DNA of 34,141 nucleotides from NCBI GenBank assembly GCA_031296215.1, contig JARLGE010000219.1, forward strand, positions 1-34,141, written 5' to 3'. Below are positions 1 to 8,048 of the stretch, piece after piece; the stretch's first letter is position 1, and every line of letters starts with the position of its first letter. A program made the translations under genes and the position numbers. Source of the stretch: Occallatibacter sp. GTDB lineage: Bacteria > Acidobacteriota > Terriglobia > Terriglobales > Acidobacteriaceae. Below the pieces are notes generated by a model that did not search any database, had not been told where the DNA came from, and was given only the letters and a program-made list of their open reading frames with translations.

Positions 1-489
1 AGCAATCTCGCTTACCGCCTGGATGTCGGTCAGCGACATCAGCGGATTGGTCGGCGTCTCCACGTGCATCAGCTTTGTCGTCGGCCGGATCGCGGCTTCC
101 ACCGCGGCCAGATCGCCCGTATCCACATATTCGATGTCGATTCCGTAATGCTGCACGATCAGGTTGAACAGCCGCGCCGTGCCGCCGTAAACATTGTGCG
201 AGCAGATCAGGTGGTCGCCCGCGCGCAGCGTGGCCACCAGCGCAAAAATCGCCGCCATGCCGCTCGCAAACGCATGCCCGCTCGTTCCTCCCTCGAGCGC
301 CGCCAGCGCCTCTTCCAGCCGGTCCCGCGTCGGGTTCCCTGCCCGCGAGTAGTCCCACCCCCGGTCCGCCCCGATCCCGGTCAGCTCAAAGGTCGAGGAA
401 AGGTAAACGGGCACATTCACCGCGCCCGTAAGAGGGTCCGGATGTTGCCCTGCATGCACGGCAAGTGTCGCGTATTTGTATTCAGGCAT
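1..489 (-). CDS. Cystathionine gamma-synthase/lyase family PLP enzyme, N-terminal part (cut by left window edge)
   Basis: The 163 visible residues begin MPEYKYATLAVHAGQ and show the hallmarks of the Cys/Met metabolism PLP family: the N-terminal ATLAVHAGQ segment, YSRAGNPTRDRLE near residue 50, the GHAFASGMAA segment, NVYGGT for phosphate/cofactor contacts, and VETPTNPLM near residue 147. The lysine that binds PLP lies beyond the window edge. Members make or cleave cystathionine or related gamma-substituted amino acids in the cytoplasm; the exact reaction cannot be fixed from the N-terminus. The cysteine synthase / cystathionine beta-synthase-like gene 430 bp upstream on the same strand suggests a reverse transsulfuration pair (like MccA/MccB of Bacillus). 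The ATG at 487-489 is the natural start because the family's first beta strand follows at once; a GGAG lies about 13 nt upstream. Methionine gamma-lyase or O-acetylhomoserine sulfhydrylase are alternatives. Confidence 0.88.
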   Translation of the reverse strand, partial: MPEYKYATLAVHAGQHPDPLTGAVNVPVYLSSTFELTGIGADRGWDYSRAGNPTRDRLEEALAALEGGTSGHAFASGMAAIFALVATLRAGDHLICSHNVYGGTARLFNLIVQHYGIDIEYVDTGDLAAVEAAIRPTTKLMHVETPTNPLMSLTDIQAVSEIA

Positions 490-581
490 AGTCAGCGTTT
501 AGCTCCTGGCGTTCCAGCCTCTAGCTTATCGCGGCGGGGCGGGCGAGCTTAAAATCTCTGGCCCGGCAGCTCAACCCGGGG

Positions 582-587
582 TACAAT
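582..587 (+). promoter_or_regulatory. Candidate -10 element (TACAAT) for the small membrane protein gene
   Basis: TACAAT lies 9 nt upstream of the ATG at 597. That is close enough that the transcript would begin within a few bases of the start codon, so the message may be leaderless or nearly so. GAGGGG sits between the box and the ATG but only 2 nt from it. No convincing -35 hexamer is visible. Confidence 0.35.
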
Positions 588-596
588 TGAGGGGCG

Positions 597-896
597 ATGC
601 CGACCAGCGCGCAATTCTACCTCGCGATCGGCCTTCCCATTTTCTCGATCCTCCTCGTATGGCTAGGATCGACGGTGGCGAACAATCGTGCCATCAGCGC
701 GATAGGCCAGCGCATCGACGACTTGGGCCAACGCATTGACGACCTGCGTTCGGAGATGAGAGTTGGATTTGCCGCGGTGAACGCGCGTTTGGACCGTTTG
801 GAGACGCGCTTCGACCGCATAGAGGACGAAGTCCGCAAGGATCACGAGGGCCGGCTGTCGCGCCTTGCAGCCCGCGTCTTCTCCCGCACGGCCTGA
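597..896 (+). CDS. Small hypothetical protein: one membrane segment plus coiled coil
   Basis: This 99-aa protein has one hydrophobic segment at about residues 7-28 (YLAIGLPIFSILLVWLGSTV). A heptad-rich helix follows at about 30-85, including the near repeat IGQRIDDLGQRIDDLRSEM and then LDRLETRFDRIEDEV. This suggests an N-terminal membrane anchor and a cytoplasmic homo-oligomeric coiled coil. I do not recognise a named family, and the function is unknown. It lies on the plus strand between two minus-strand sulfur amino acid genes, so it is not part of their operon. The stop is 25 bp short of the 3' end of the cysteine synthase gene. An ORF of this length with coherent membrane and coiled-coil structure is more likely real than chance. 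Confidence 0.6.
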   Translation: MPTSAQFYLAIGLPIFSILLVWLGSTVANNRAISAIGQRIDDLGQRIDDLRSEMRVGFAAVNARLDRLETRFDRIEDEVRKDHEGRLSRLAARVFSRTA

Positions 897-920
897 CCCG
901 CGTCCGGCCGCAGCTATTTC

Positions 921-1886
921 CTACCCCCCGCCCTCGAATATCTTCTTCGACAGATACCGCTCCGCCGAGTCGGGAACGATCACCGCGATGCGCTTGCCCG
1001 CGCCCAGCTCCCGCGCCAGCTCGACCGCCGCAAACACCGCCGCTCCCGAGCTCGATCCGCCCACCAGGCCCTCTTCCGCCGCCAGCCGCTTCACCATGTC
1101 GAACGCGTCCCTGTCCGTCACGGCAACGATCCGGTCGCACACATCGCGATGGAAGGTCTCCGGCACAAAGTGCACGCCGATCCCTTCCACCTTATGCTTG
1201 CCCGGCGCGCCGCCTTGCAAAATCGACCCCTCGGTCTCGACTGCCACGTTGATGACCGCCGGGTTCTGCTCCTTCAAAAAGCGCGCTATGCCGCTGAACG
1301 TCCCGCCCGTCCCCACGCCGGCCACAAAGCCATCCACCCGGCCTTCCATCTGCTCCCAGATTTCAACGGATGTGGTGTCGTGGTGGAACTGCGGGTTGGC
1401 CGGATTCTGAAATTGCAGCGCCGTGAACGACCCCGGAATCTCCGCCCCCGCCGCGCGCGCCCGCTTGATCGCGCCGGCCATGCCTTCGTCCTCCGGCGTG
1501 CGCACCACCTCCGCCCCAAACCCGCGCATCAGGATGCACTTCTCCTCGGCGAATCCCTCCGGCACAAACAGCTTCACCGCGTAGCCGCGATTGACGCCGA
1601 TCAGCGCCAGGCCCACGCCGGTATTTCCCGCCGTGGCTTCGATGATCGTGGATCCGGGATGCAGCAGCCCGCGCGCCTCCGCGTCCAGAATCATCCCAAG
1701 CGCCGCGCGGTCCTTGATGCTGCCGCCGGGGTTGAGAAACTCCAGCTTGGCAAACACCGCCGCGGCCGGCTCAGGCGCAAGCCGCGCCAGTTGCAGCATG
1801 GGCGTGTGGCCCACAAGCTTGGTGATGTCAGAAGCGACACGGGGGGCAATACGAAAGGCGGGTGAGGTTGAACAAGCTACGGCCAT
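921..1886 (-). CDS. cysK: Cysteine synthase / cystathionine beta-synthase-like PLP enzyme
   Basis: The 321-aa fold-type II PLP enzyme has the usual CysK/CysM length. Visible motifs: NPGGSIKDR (PLP lysine, near residue 58), TAGNTG substrate loop (near 85), GVGTGGT phosphate-binding loop (near 190), QGGAPGKHKVEGIG, and VGGSSSGAA near 275. It acts in the cytoplasm and would condense an activated serine (O-acetylserine or serine) with sulfide or homocysteine. The TAGNTG loop, and pairing with a cystathionine gamma-synthase/lyase family gene downstream on the same strand, leave open an MccA-like cystathionine beta-synthase role instead of cysteine synthesis; sequence alone does not decide. About 15-20 N-terminal residues precede the usual family start (ITKLVGHTPM), but no later start codon is visible. 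The VWA gene pair lies 146 bp upstream on the same strand, separated by a hairpin. Confidence 0.9.
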   Translation of the reverse strand: MAVACSTSPAFRIAPRVASDITKLVGHTPMLQLARLAPEPAAAVFAKLEFLNPGGSIKDRAALGMILDAEARGLLHPGSTIIEATAGNTGVGLALIGVNRGYAVKLFVPEGFAEEKCILMRGFGAEVVRTPEDEGMAGAIKRARAAGAEIPGSFTALQFQNPANPQFHHDTTSVEIWEQMEGRVDGFVAGVGTGGTFSGIARFLKEQNPAVINVAVETEGSILQGGAPGKHKVEGIGVHFVPETFHRDVCDRIVAVTDRDAFDMVKRLAAEEGLVGGSSSGAAVFAAVELARELGAGKRIAVIVPDSAERYLSKKIFEGGG

Positions 1887-1952
1887 GGCAGGTTCAGTCT
1901 AAATGATCGGCAGAAGACGCTTCGGAAACTGGCCTAAGGGGGTCTGTGGCTT

Positions 1953-1988
1953 CCCACCCATTCGCCAGAAAGAACGCGAATGGATGGG
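1953..1988. repeat. Intergenic hairpin, likely a dispersed palindromic element
   Basis: An 8-bp perfect stem (CCATTCGC at 1958-1965 with GCGAATGG at 1976-1983, 10-nt loop) is extended, after one mismatch, by CCCA/TGGG. The wider context, ending in GGATGGGGCACGGGGCA, resembles a short hairpin unit that I recall as widely repeated between genes in acidobacterial genomes; that part is memory, not something computed here. It separates the VWA gene pair from the cysteine synthase gene on the minus strand and could attenuate or terminate transcription, although no T-run follows. Confidence 0.55.
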
Positions 1989-2032
1989 GCACGGGGCATT
2001 TGTGGACTGGGCTGAGGCCAGAGCCTTCCGGC

Positions 2033-3145
2033 TTATTTCTTGCTCCCCGCCGCATCCTTCTTCGCCGCGCGCACCACGGGGAAGTATCCCGTCCTCGTTC
2101 TCACCGTCAGCTTGCCCATCCCCTTGGCCTCGGCGTTCACCTGCACCCGCCGGAAGCCCGGCTCGGTGGTCGGCTTGGTCGAGCGGTAGCCCAGCGTGTA
2201 CTGGTTGCGAATATCGCGCGCCACCTCGGCCGAAATCTGGTCGATCTGTTCAATGGATTTGGGAAAGAACGCGATCCCGCCCGTCTCCGTCGACAGCATC
2301 TCCAAGGCCCGCCGCGCGTGCCGCACCTCGGCGCGGCTCATCTCATCGCCGAACAAGAGGCCGATCGAATAGATCACCGGCCCACTCAGCGCCTGCACCC
2401 GCCGGATGGTCTGCTCCAGGTTGAGCGTCGAGGCGTTATCCTCGCCGTCGGTGATGAGGATCAGCACTTGCTTCGGCCGCTTGGCGTCGGCCGCCAGCTT
2501 GTCCGCCGAGGCCACCACCGCGTCGTAGAGCGCCGTCCCGCCCCTCGACTCGATGTGCCCCAGCCCGTCGCGCAGCTTGTTCACGTCCGAGGTGAACTCC
2601 TGGTCGATGAAGGCCTCGTCGGAGAAGTTCACCACGAAGGCCTCATCCTGCGGATTGGAGGCCTGAATCAAATCCAGCGCGCTCTTGTTCACCGAGGGCC
2701 GCTTGCGGGCCATCGACCCCGAGTTGTCCACCACCAATGCGATCGAAACCGGCAGGTCGGTGTGCTGAAAGCTGAGAAGGGTCTGCTTCGCTCCGTCCTC
2801 CAGGACCTCGAAGTTCTCCCTCTTCAGGTCTGGAACCAATTTGTTGCCTTCGAGGACCGTGCAGTTCAGCACCACCTCTTCCACATCGGTGTGCAGAACG
2901 AACCCCGACCCCTCCTTGCGCAGCGGTCCGAGCCCGGTGGTGGGCGCCTCCGCATCCGGAGAGCGGACCGGGTCCCGGTCCACCGTCAGCGAGGGAGCCT
3001 GCGGAGCCGGCTGGGTTTGAGTCGAGGTCGGAGCCTGAGGTATTTGCGCCGCCAGCGGAGTTGCCGTCTGCGCCGCCAGCGAGAGCGCCGACGCGGGCAG
3101 CAGAAGGAAAAAGACCGCGAGGACCGCGTTATTGCAAAGGCGCAT
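2033..3145 (-). CDS. Secreted VWFA-related domain protein (second gene of a tandem pair)
   Basis: The protein is about 370 aa. The start at 3145 (MRLCNNAVLAVFFLLLPA) begins directly with a signal peptide; an ATG six codons upstream (3163) is also in frame. A Pro/Gln/Thr-rich linker follows, then a pre-VWA strand block (VVLNCTVLEGN, FEVLEDGAKQ). The von Willebrand A domain has an intact metal-ion-dependent adhesion site: DNSGSM at about residue 146 of the longer form, GGTALYDA, and ITDGEDN. The C-terminal RNQYTLGYRS / RTGYFP block is typical of the acidobacterial VWFA-related family. It is predicted to act outside the cytoplasmic membrane in metal-dependent protein binding; the partner is unknown. 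It overlaps the upstream VWA gene by 17 bp (or 35 with the longer start), so the two are co-transcribed and probably translationally coupled. Confidence 0.88.
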   Translation of the reverse strand: MRLCNNAVLAVFFLLLPASALSLAAQTATPLAAQIPQAPTSTQTQPAPQAPSLTVDRDPVRSPDAEAPTTGLGPLRKEGSGFVLHTDVEEVVLNCTVLEGNKLVPDLKRENFEVLEDGAKQTLLSFQHTDLPVSIALVVDNSGSMARKRPSVNKSALDLIQASNPQDEAFVVNFSDEAFIDQEFTSDVNKLRDGLGHIESRGGTALYDAVVASADKLAADAKRPKQVLILITDGEDNASTLNLEQTIRRVQALSGPVIYSIGLLFGDEMSRAEVRHARRALEMLSTETGGIAFFPKSIEQIDQISAEVARDIRNQYTLGYRSTKPTTEPGFRRVQVNAEAKGMGKLTVRTRTGYFPVVRAAKKDAAGSKK

Positions 3146-4208
3146 AGTAGCCGGTGCGAGCATGAACAGTCAGTGGAGGCAACCCGGCGGGCGGATTCAC
3201 CTTCACCTTCACTTTACGCCACTTGCCGTCGCGGGTCAGGTCCTTGGGCCGGTAGCCGAGCATATATTGGTTGCGCAGCTCGGTGGAAATCTTCTCCGCA
3301 ATGTCGCCCATCTCGGCGATGTCGTCCACGCGGAAGAGCCGCCCGCCCGTCTCCTCGCTCAGATCGTTCAGCAACTGAGGCCCGGTGCGCTCCTCGGGCG
3401 TCGGCGCATAGGGGTCGAAGATGCCGATCGAGTAGATCTCCACGTCCGACTCCCGCACCTGCGAGCGCACCTCGCCCTCGGTGTAGCGCGAGCGGTTGTC
3501 GCCGCCGTCGGAGACCACCAGCAGCGCCTTGCGCTCGTGTTTGGCGTCCTTCATCTTCTCCACGCCGTAGTAGATGGCGTCCAGCAGCGCCGTTCGGTGG
3601 CCGCTGTGCACCGTGGCCAGGCGCGCCTCGATGTCTTCGACCGAGCTGGTAAAGTCCTCGATCAGCTCGGGCCGGTCGTTGAAGCCGATGACGAAAAATT
3701 CATCCTGGGGGTTGGCGGTCTTGATGAACTGCAGAATCGACTCCCGCGCCCGGATCAGCTTCGAGGTCATCGACCCCGACAGGTCGAAGACGATGCCGAT
3801 GGAAACCGGCGCGTCCTCGCTGGCAAAGCTGATGATCTTCTGCTGGTTGCCGGTCTCGAAGACCTGAAAGTCTTCCTGCTCGAGGCCCGTCACCAGCCGG
3901 TTCATGGGATCGGTAACCGTGACCGGCACCAGCACCATGTCCACGTTCAAGCGGATGCGCGATCCGGGATGAATCTTAAGCGCGTCGGAGCCGCTGACGG
4001 CCGGGGCCTCGGCACCCTTCGGCTCCGCAGCAGACGGCGTCGCCGTGGTGGGCGGGGGCACATGCACCTTGTCCAGCGGCTCGTCCTGGCAGAGTGCCCG
4101 CGCAGCGCACAAGGCCGCCAAGAGCGTGCACGTGCCCAACCAGCGCCGCATCCACCGCCCGTTGAGGCGCCCATTTAAAAACCTGCGCAGGAAAGGAACC
4201 CTCTTCAT
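3129..4208 (-). CDS. Secreted VWFA-related domain protein (first gene of a tandem pair)
   Basis: This 359-aa paralogue of the following gene has a basic N-terminus with many arginines, a hydrophobic stretch at about 24-38 (LGTCTLLAALCAARALC) consistent with a signal peptide, and then a Pro/Ala-rich linker. The strand block LVPVTVTDPMNRLV / DFQVFETGNQQ precedes the VWA domain. The MIDAS residues are present: DLSGSM near 142, HRTALLDA, and VSDGGDN. The protein ends RNQYMLGYRP and ARTGYYAP, the C-terminal signature shared with the VWFA-related family. It is probably periplasmic or exported. The gene is first in a minus-strand pair; a GGAG lies just 2-3 nt upstream of the ATG at 4206-4208, an unusually short spacing. 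The role is unknown beyond likely protein-protein contact. Confidence 0.88.
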   Translation of the reverse strand: MKRVPFLRRFLNGRLNGRWMRRWLGTCTLLAALCAARALCQDEPLDKVHVPPPTTATPSAAEPKGAEAPAVSGSDALKIHPGSRIRLNVDMVLVPVTVTDPMNRLVTGLEQEDFQVFETGNQQKIISFASEDAPVSIGIVFDLSGSMTSKLIRARESILQFIKTANPQDEFFVIGFNDRPELIEDFTSSVEDIEARLATVHSGHRTALLDAIYYGVEKMKDAKHERKALLVVSDGGDNRSRYTEGEVRSQVRESDVEIYSIGIFDPYAPTPEERTGPQLLNDLSEETGGRLFRVDDIAEMGDIAEKISTELRNQYMLGYRPKDLTRDGKWRKVKVKVNPPAGLPPLTVHARTGYYAPLQ

Positions 4209-4343
4209 GCTCCGTCACCAAGGATTGAAGGCGATGTTAGCACGGCTGGCGCACGGCTGGCGTCCCGTCCGTGTCATTGCATTGTCACCTCTTGCTCGCC
4301 GTTGGAGCCCGTCAAAAAGCCAGGCTCGACCTGCCCGCTGGGA

Positions 4344-4349
4344 TACAAT
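4344..4349 (+). promoter_or_regulatory. Candidate -10 element (TACAAT) upstream of the DUF1015 gene
   Basis: TACAAT occurs in the 230-bp space between the divergent VWA and DUF1015 genes, about 90 bp before the DUF1015 start. It matches the box seen before the small gene at 597, but no good -35 sequence sits 16-18 bp upstream. The same space holds an 11-bp tandem duplication (CACGGCTGGCG twice, near 4240-4262) of no obvious role. Confidence 0.3.
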
Positions 4350-4438
4350 CGACGCTGAGCGCACCGCCTCTGGCGGCCTTCGCCGGTTGGACTTCGGTGC
4401 GCGAATCTCGCTGCAGTTCGGGGAGCAAGTCCTTTCCT

Positions 4439-5764
<1,326 letters not shown>

Positions 5765-5781
5765 CCACCGGATTGGGAACT

Positions 5782-6108
5782 ATGCGTACAGAATCAAATG
5801 CCGGAAAAAATTCGCCCACTGCCTTAGCGCCGGAAGCGGCTCCTGAGTCGCCTTGGCGGGTGACGGAAGTTACGGCCCTTTCCGCATTCCGGCTCCGTGT
5901 TGCATTTGCCGACGGTCTGACCGGGACGGTCGATCTGTCCGCCATGGTCCGCTCGCCCAACGCTGGCGTATTCGCCGCGCTGGCCAACCCGTCTCTGTTT
6001 GCAAAGGTCACGCTTGAATACGGCTCTGTCGCTTGGCCCGGCGATCTGGACCTTGCCCCGGATGCAACGCACGACGCAATCCAGGAGCATGCGGTGTGGT
6101 CGCTGTAG
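5782..6108 (+). CDS. DUF2442 domain-containing protein
   Basis: The 108-aa protein has an unstructured Ala/Pro-rich N-terminus (about 25 residues) and then a compact DUF2442 domain: WRVTEVTALSAFRLRVAFADG, VDLSAMV, FAALANPSLFAKVTLEYGSVAWPGDLDLAPDA. The motif WPGDLDLAPDA near the C-terminus is typical of the family. DUF2442 proteins are small, cytoplasmic and often encoded beside DUF4160 genes in toxin-antitoxin-like or stress settings; no DUF4160 partner is visible here. The ATG at 5782 is preceded by TTGGGA; a TTG three codons upstream at 5773 is a possible alternative start. It probably forms an operon with the DUF1015 gene. Confidence 0.75.
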   Translation: MRTESNAGKNSPTALAPEAAPESPWRVTEVTALSAFRLRVAFADGLTGTVDLSAMVRSPNAGVFAALANPSLFAKVTLEYGSVAWPGDLDLAPDATHDAIQEHAVWSL

Positions 6109-6142
6109 AGCCTGGGATCTAACCTGTCCATTCATCCCCTGA

Positions 6143-6270
6143 CAGCCTGCGGGGAAAGTCGGGATTTGAAAGGGCACGACTTTAGTCGTGCCGCAAGAAG
6201 CTGAAAATAAAGGGTGGGCTTTAGCCCCCGAAAGAAGCTTTTGAGTGATTTGGGATTTCATCACAGGCTG
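6143..6270. repeat. Composite palindromic intergenic element
   Basis: A 7-bp inverted repeat (CAGCCTG at 6143-6149, CAGGCTG at 6264-6270) brackets two inner palindromes that share the centre CTTTAG. One has a 9-bp stem (GGCACGACT TT AGTCGTGCC, 6173-6192) and the other a 5-bp stem (GGGCT TT AGCCC, 6216-6227). The segment GGGATTT also occurs twice (near 6160 and 6251). This looks like a REP/BIME-like dispersed element. It fills the space between the DUF2442 and amidase genes and could end upstream transcription or stabilise mRNA ends. Confidence 0.65.
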
Positions 6271-6294
6271 CTGAGGGAATGCGGAATCGGAAAG

Positions 6295-7041
6295 ATGAAC
6301 TTGCTCAAGGATTCCCAAACATCGCGAACAAAATCTCTGCGCCGCTTGCTCGCGGCATTCCTTCTCGCCGCTGCCGCCACCTTAGCCGCCCAGGCCCCGC
6401 CCGTTCCCGCAGTCCCGCAACCACCCCTCGCTCCACCCCGCTTCATCGTTGTCCTCGACGCCGCGCACGGCGGCGACGACCCCGGCGGCAGCCTCACTAA
6501 TCCGGACGGAGGGGGCCAACCGGAAAAGGCCTTCACCCTGGCCCTCAGTGTTCGCCTGCGCTCGCTGCTGGCCGCGCGCGGCTTCCAGGTCATCACCACC
6601 CGCGAGTCCGACGCGGCCGTAGACTCCGACCGCCGCGCCGAGATCGCCAACCGCGCCAACGCCCAGGCCTGCCTCAGCCTGCACGCCGCCGAGACCGGCT
6701 CCGGCGTCCACCTCTTTGCCTCCTCGCTCTCGCCCGCCGCGCCCACCCGTATCCCCGCCTGGAAGACCGCTCAAGCCGCCTGGGTGACGCGCAGCCTGGC
6801 GCTGGCAGGCGTCGTCAACTCGGCTCTGCTGCAGGCCGGCCTGCCCGTCACCCTGGGCCGCGCCACGCTCCCCGCCGTCGACAGCATGACCTGCCCCGCC
6901 CTGGCCGTGGAAGTCGCTCCCGACCGCTCCGCCGGCTCGAACCCCGCCGACAGCTTCATCGACCCCGCCTACCAGGCCCGCATCGCCGAGGCCCTGGCCA
7001 CCGCCCTGCTGGAATGGAAATCGGAGGCCCGCCAGCCGTGA
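6295..7041 (+). CDS. N-acetylmuramoyl-L-alanine amidase (Amidase_3)
   Basis: The 248-aa zinc amidase is predicted to cleave the bond between N-acetylmuramic acid and the L-Ala of the stem peptide in the periplasm. A signal peptide (basic residues, then AAFLLAAAATLAAQ) and a Pro-rich linker precede the Amidase_3 domain. Catalytic features: DAAHGGDDPG (zinc His), PEKAFTLALS (zinc Glu), CLSLHAAE (second zinc His) and the distal LAVEVAP segment with the catalytic Glu. The domain is near the minimal size, without AMIN or SPOR repeats. The ATG at 6295 gives a clean signal peptide; the in-frame ATG at 6214 lies in the repeat region and is unlikely. The gene overlaps the following GerMN gene by 4 bp (GTGA) when the GTG at 7038 is used, indicating translational coupling. 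Confidence 0.88.
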   Translation: MNLLKDSQTSRTKSLRRLLAAFLLAAAATLAAQAPPVPAVPQPPLAPPRFIVVLDAAHGGDDPGGSLTNPDGGGQPEKAFTLALSVRLRSLLAARGFQVITTRESDAAVDSDRRAEIANRANAQACLSLHAAETGSGVHLFASSLSPAAPTRIPAWKTAQAAWVTRSLALAGVVNSALLQAGLPVTLGRATLPAVDSMTCPALAVEVAPDRSAGSNPADSFIDPAYQARIAEALATALLEWKSEARQP

Positions 7042-7784
7042 TCCCCCGCTACCAGGCCGTCCTCTTCGCCATCCTGCTGGCCGCCTCCGTGATCATGGGC
7101 GTGGTTCTCTGGCAGTTGCGCGAGCGCGCCCATCAGCGCCTGCTTCAGGGCCACGACTCCGCCCCCACCCAGGCCCCCCAGGTGGCCCCCGCCGAGCAGG
7201 CCACCCTCCTGGTCGCCAGCGACCCCGACAACTCCCTGCTCACCCAGCTTCAGACTCTCCCCCTGCCCCAGGACCCCGGCTCCCGCGCCCGCGTCATCCT
7301 CGGCAAGCTCCTCGACCTCTACGCGGCCCCCGGCGCCGCCCACCCCGTTCCCGGCGGCGGAGCCTCCATCGCCCAGGTCTTCCTGCTGCCCGCCCCTGAA
7401 CTCCTTAGCAACCCTGTCATCCTGAGCGACCCTAGCGGAGCGGAGGGGAGAGGAAAGCCGGCCCTGAGCGAAGTCGAACGGGGACCTGCTGTTTCCTCCC
7501 GGCGCACTCCAGGAACGCGCGCCCCACTCACACCCAATCCGGCGCCGCCCAACGGGCCCCTGCTCGCCGTTGTCAACCTCACCGGCAGCTTTGTTGCCAG
7601 CCATCCCTCGGGCCTGGAGGCCGAGAACCTCACCCTCCAGTCCATCTGCGGCACCCTGCACGCCAACCTGCCCCGCGTCACCCAGGTCCGCTTCCTGGTC
7701 GACGGCCAGCAGCGCGCCACCCTGGCCGGCCACGCCGACCTGACCCGCGCCTACCTGGCCGCCGACGCCGCACCGCAACCGTAG
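7038..7784 (+). CDS. Membrane-anchored GerMN (sporulation/spore germination-like) domain protein
   Basis: The protein of about 248 aa has one N-terminal membrane segment (AVLFAILLAASVIMGVVLW). A GerMN domain is split by a long linker: a first half around LLVASDP...RARVILGKLLDLY and a second half with LAVVNLTGSF, GLEAENLTLQSICGTL, VTQVRFLVDGQQ. GerMN domains occur in envelope proteins of both sporulating and non-sporulating bacteria; the molecular role is not settled. The GTG at 7038 is preferred because GGAGG lies 10 nt upstream and the start overlaps the amidase stop as GTGA; an ATG at 7014 is the alternative. The linker contains an in-frame insertion of a repeat element (about 7411-7483). 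Gene order amidase, gerM-like, murI points to peptidoglycan metabolism. Confidence 0.8.
   Translation: MIPRYQAVLFAILLAASVIMGVVLWQLRERAHQRLLQGHDSAPTQAPQVAPAEQATLLVASDPDNSLLTQLQTLPLPQDPGSRARVILGKLLDLYAAPGAAHPVPGGGASIAQVFLLPAPELLSNPVILSDPSGAEGRGKPALSEVERGPAVSSRRTPGTRAPLTPNPAPPNGPLLAVVNLTGSFVASHPSGLEAENLTLQSICGTLHANLPRVTQVRFLVDGQQRATLAGHADLTRAYLAADAAPQP
7415..7483. repeat. REP-like element inserted in frame within the GerMN gene
   Basis: The stretch begins GTCATCCTGAGCG and ends CCCTGAGCGAAGTCGAA with a GC-rich centre (CTAGCGGAGCGGAGGGG). CCTGAGCG occurs twice, at 7421-7428 and 7463-7470. I recall the CCTGAGCGAAGTCGAA core as a common dispersed intergenic repeat in environmental bacteria. The complementary strand reads SPFDFAQGRLSSPLRS, a peptide I associate with spurious database ORFs from this repeat. 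It adds about 23 residues to the GerMN protein without breaking the frame. Confidence 0.65.
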
Positions 7785-7847
7785 TCGCTGCGCCCCGCCA
7801 TTGCTGTTTCCATTCCCGCGGATTCGCAGTATCATGGAGCAGCAGCC

Positions 7848-8048
7848 ATGCCCAAGTCGGTTCACATCACGACCCCCATCGATCCACTTGAAGTCAGGAT
7901 CAAGCGGCTCCATATCCCCAAAGCCCGCCAGAAGGAATTACTGGCCATCATGGATGAAGCCTGGGCGCGCTATTCCAACCTGGAGCAGGTTCCCGAGAAC
8001 GGCATGAACGACACGGGAAAGAAGCGCAAGCGTGCCGCCGCAGCCTAA
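7848..8048 (+). CDS. Small hypothetical protein upstream of the TIR/NDT-like gene
   Basis: This 66-aa protein begins MPKSVHITTPIDPLEVRIK, has a helical middle (KARQKELLAIMDEAWARYSN) and ends in a lysine/arginine/alanine tail (GKKRKRAAAA). GGAG lies 8 nt upstream of the ATG. The downstream gene begins with GTG 17 bp before this stop, so the two are probably translated in a coupled way. I do not recognise a family. Its size, order and overlap resemble a small partner gene (antitoxin-like, adaptor or regulator) for the downstream protein, but no known antitoxin motif is visible. The basic tail could bind nucleic acid. Confidence 0.6.
   Translation: MPKSVHITTPIDPLEVRIKRLHIPKARQKELLAIMDEAWARYSNLEQVPENGMNDTGKKRKRAAAA

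Noticed and set aside
64-552. Plus-strand ORF of 162 codons
   Set aside because: It lies antisense to the cystathionine gamma-synthase/lyase-family gene, is rich in Arg/Pro/His as GC-rich shadows are, and has no motif.
1887-2032. SAM or T-box riboswitch upstream of the cysteine synthase gene
   Set aside because: Only one simple hairpin is present in the 146-bp space; none of the conserved cores could be found.
1946-3652. Long plus-strand ORF (568 codons) opposite the VWA genes
   Set aside because: The opposite frame encodes two complete VWA domains with signal peptides; this one has basic, repetitive shadow composition.
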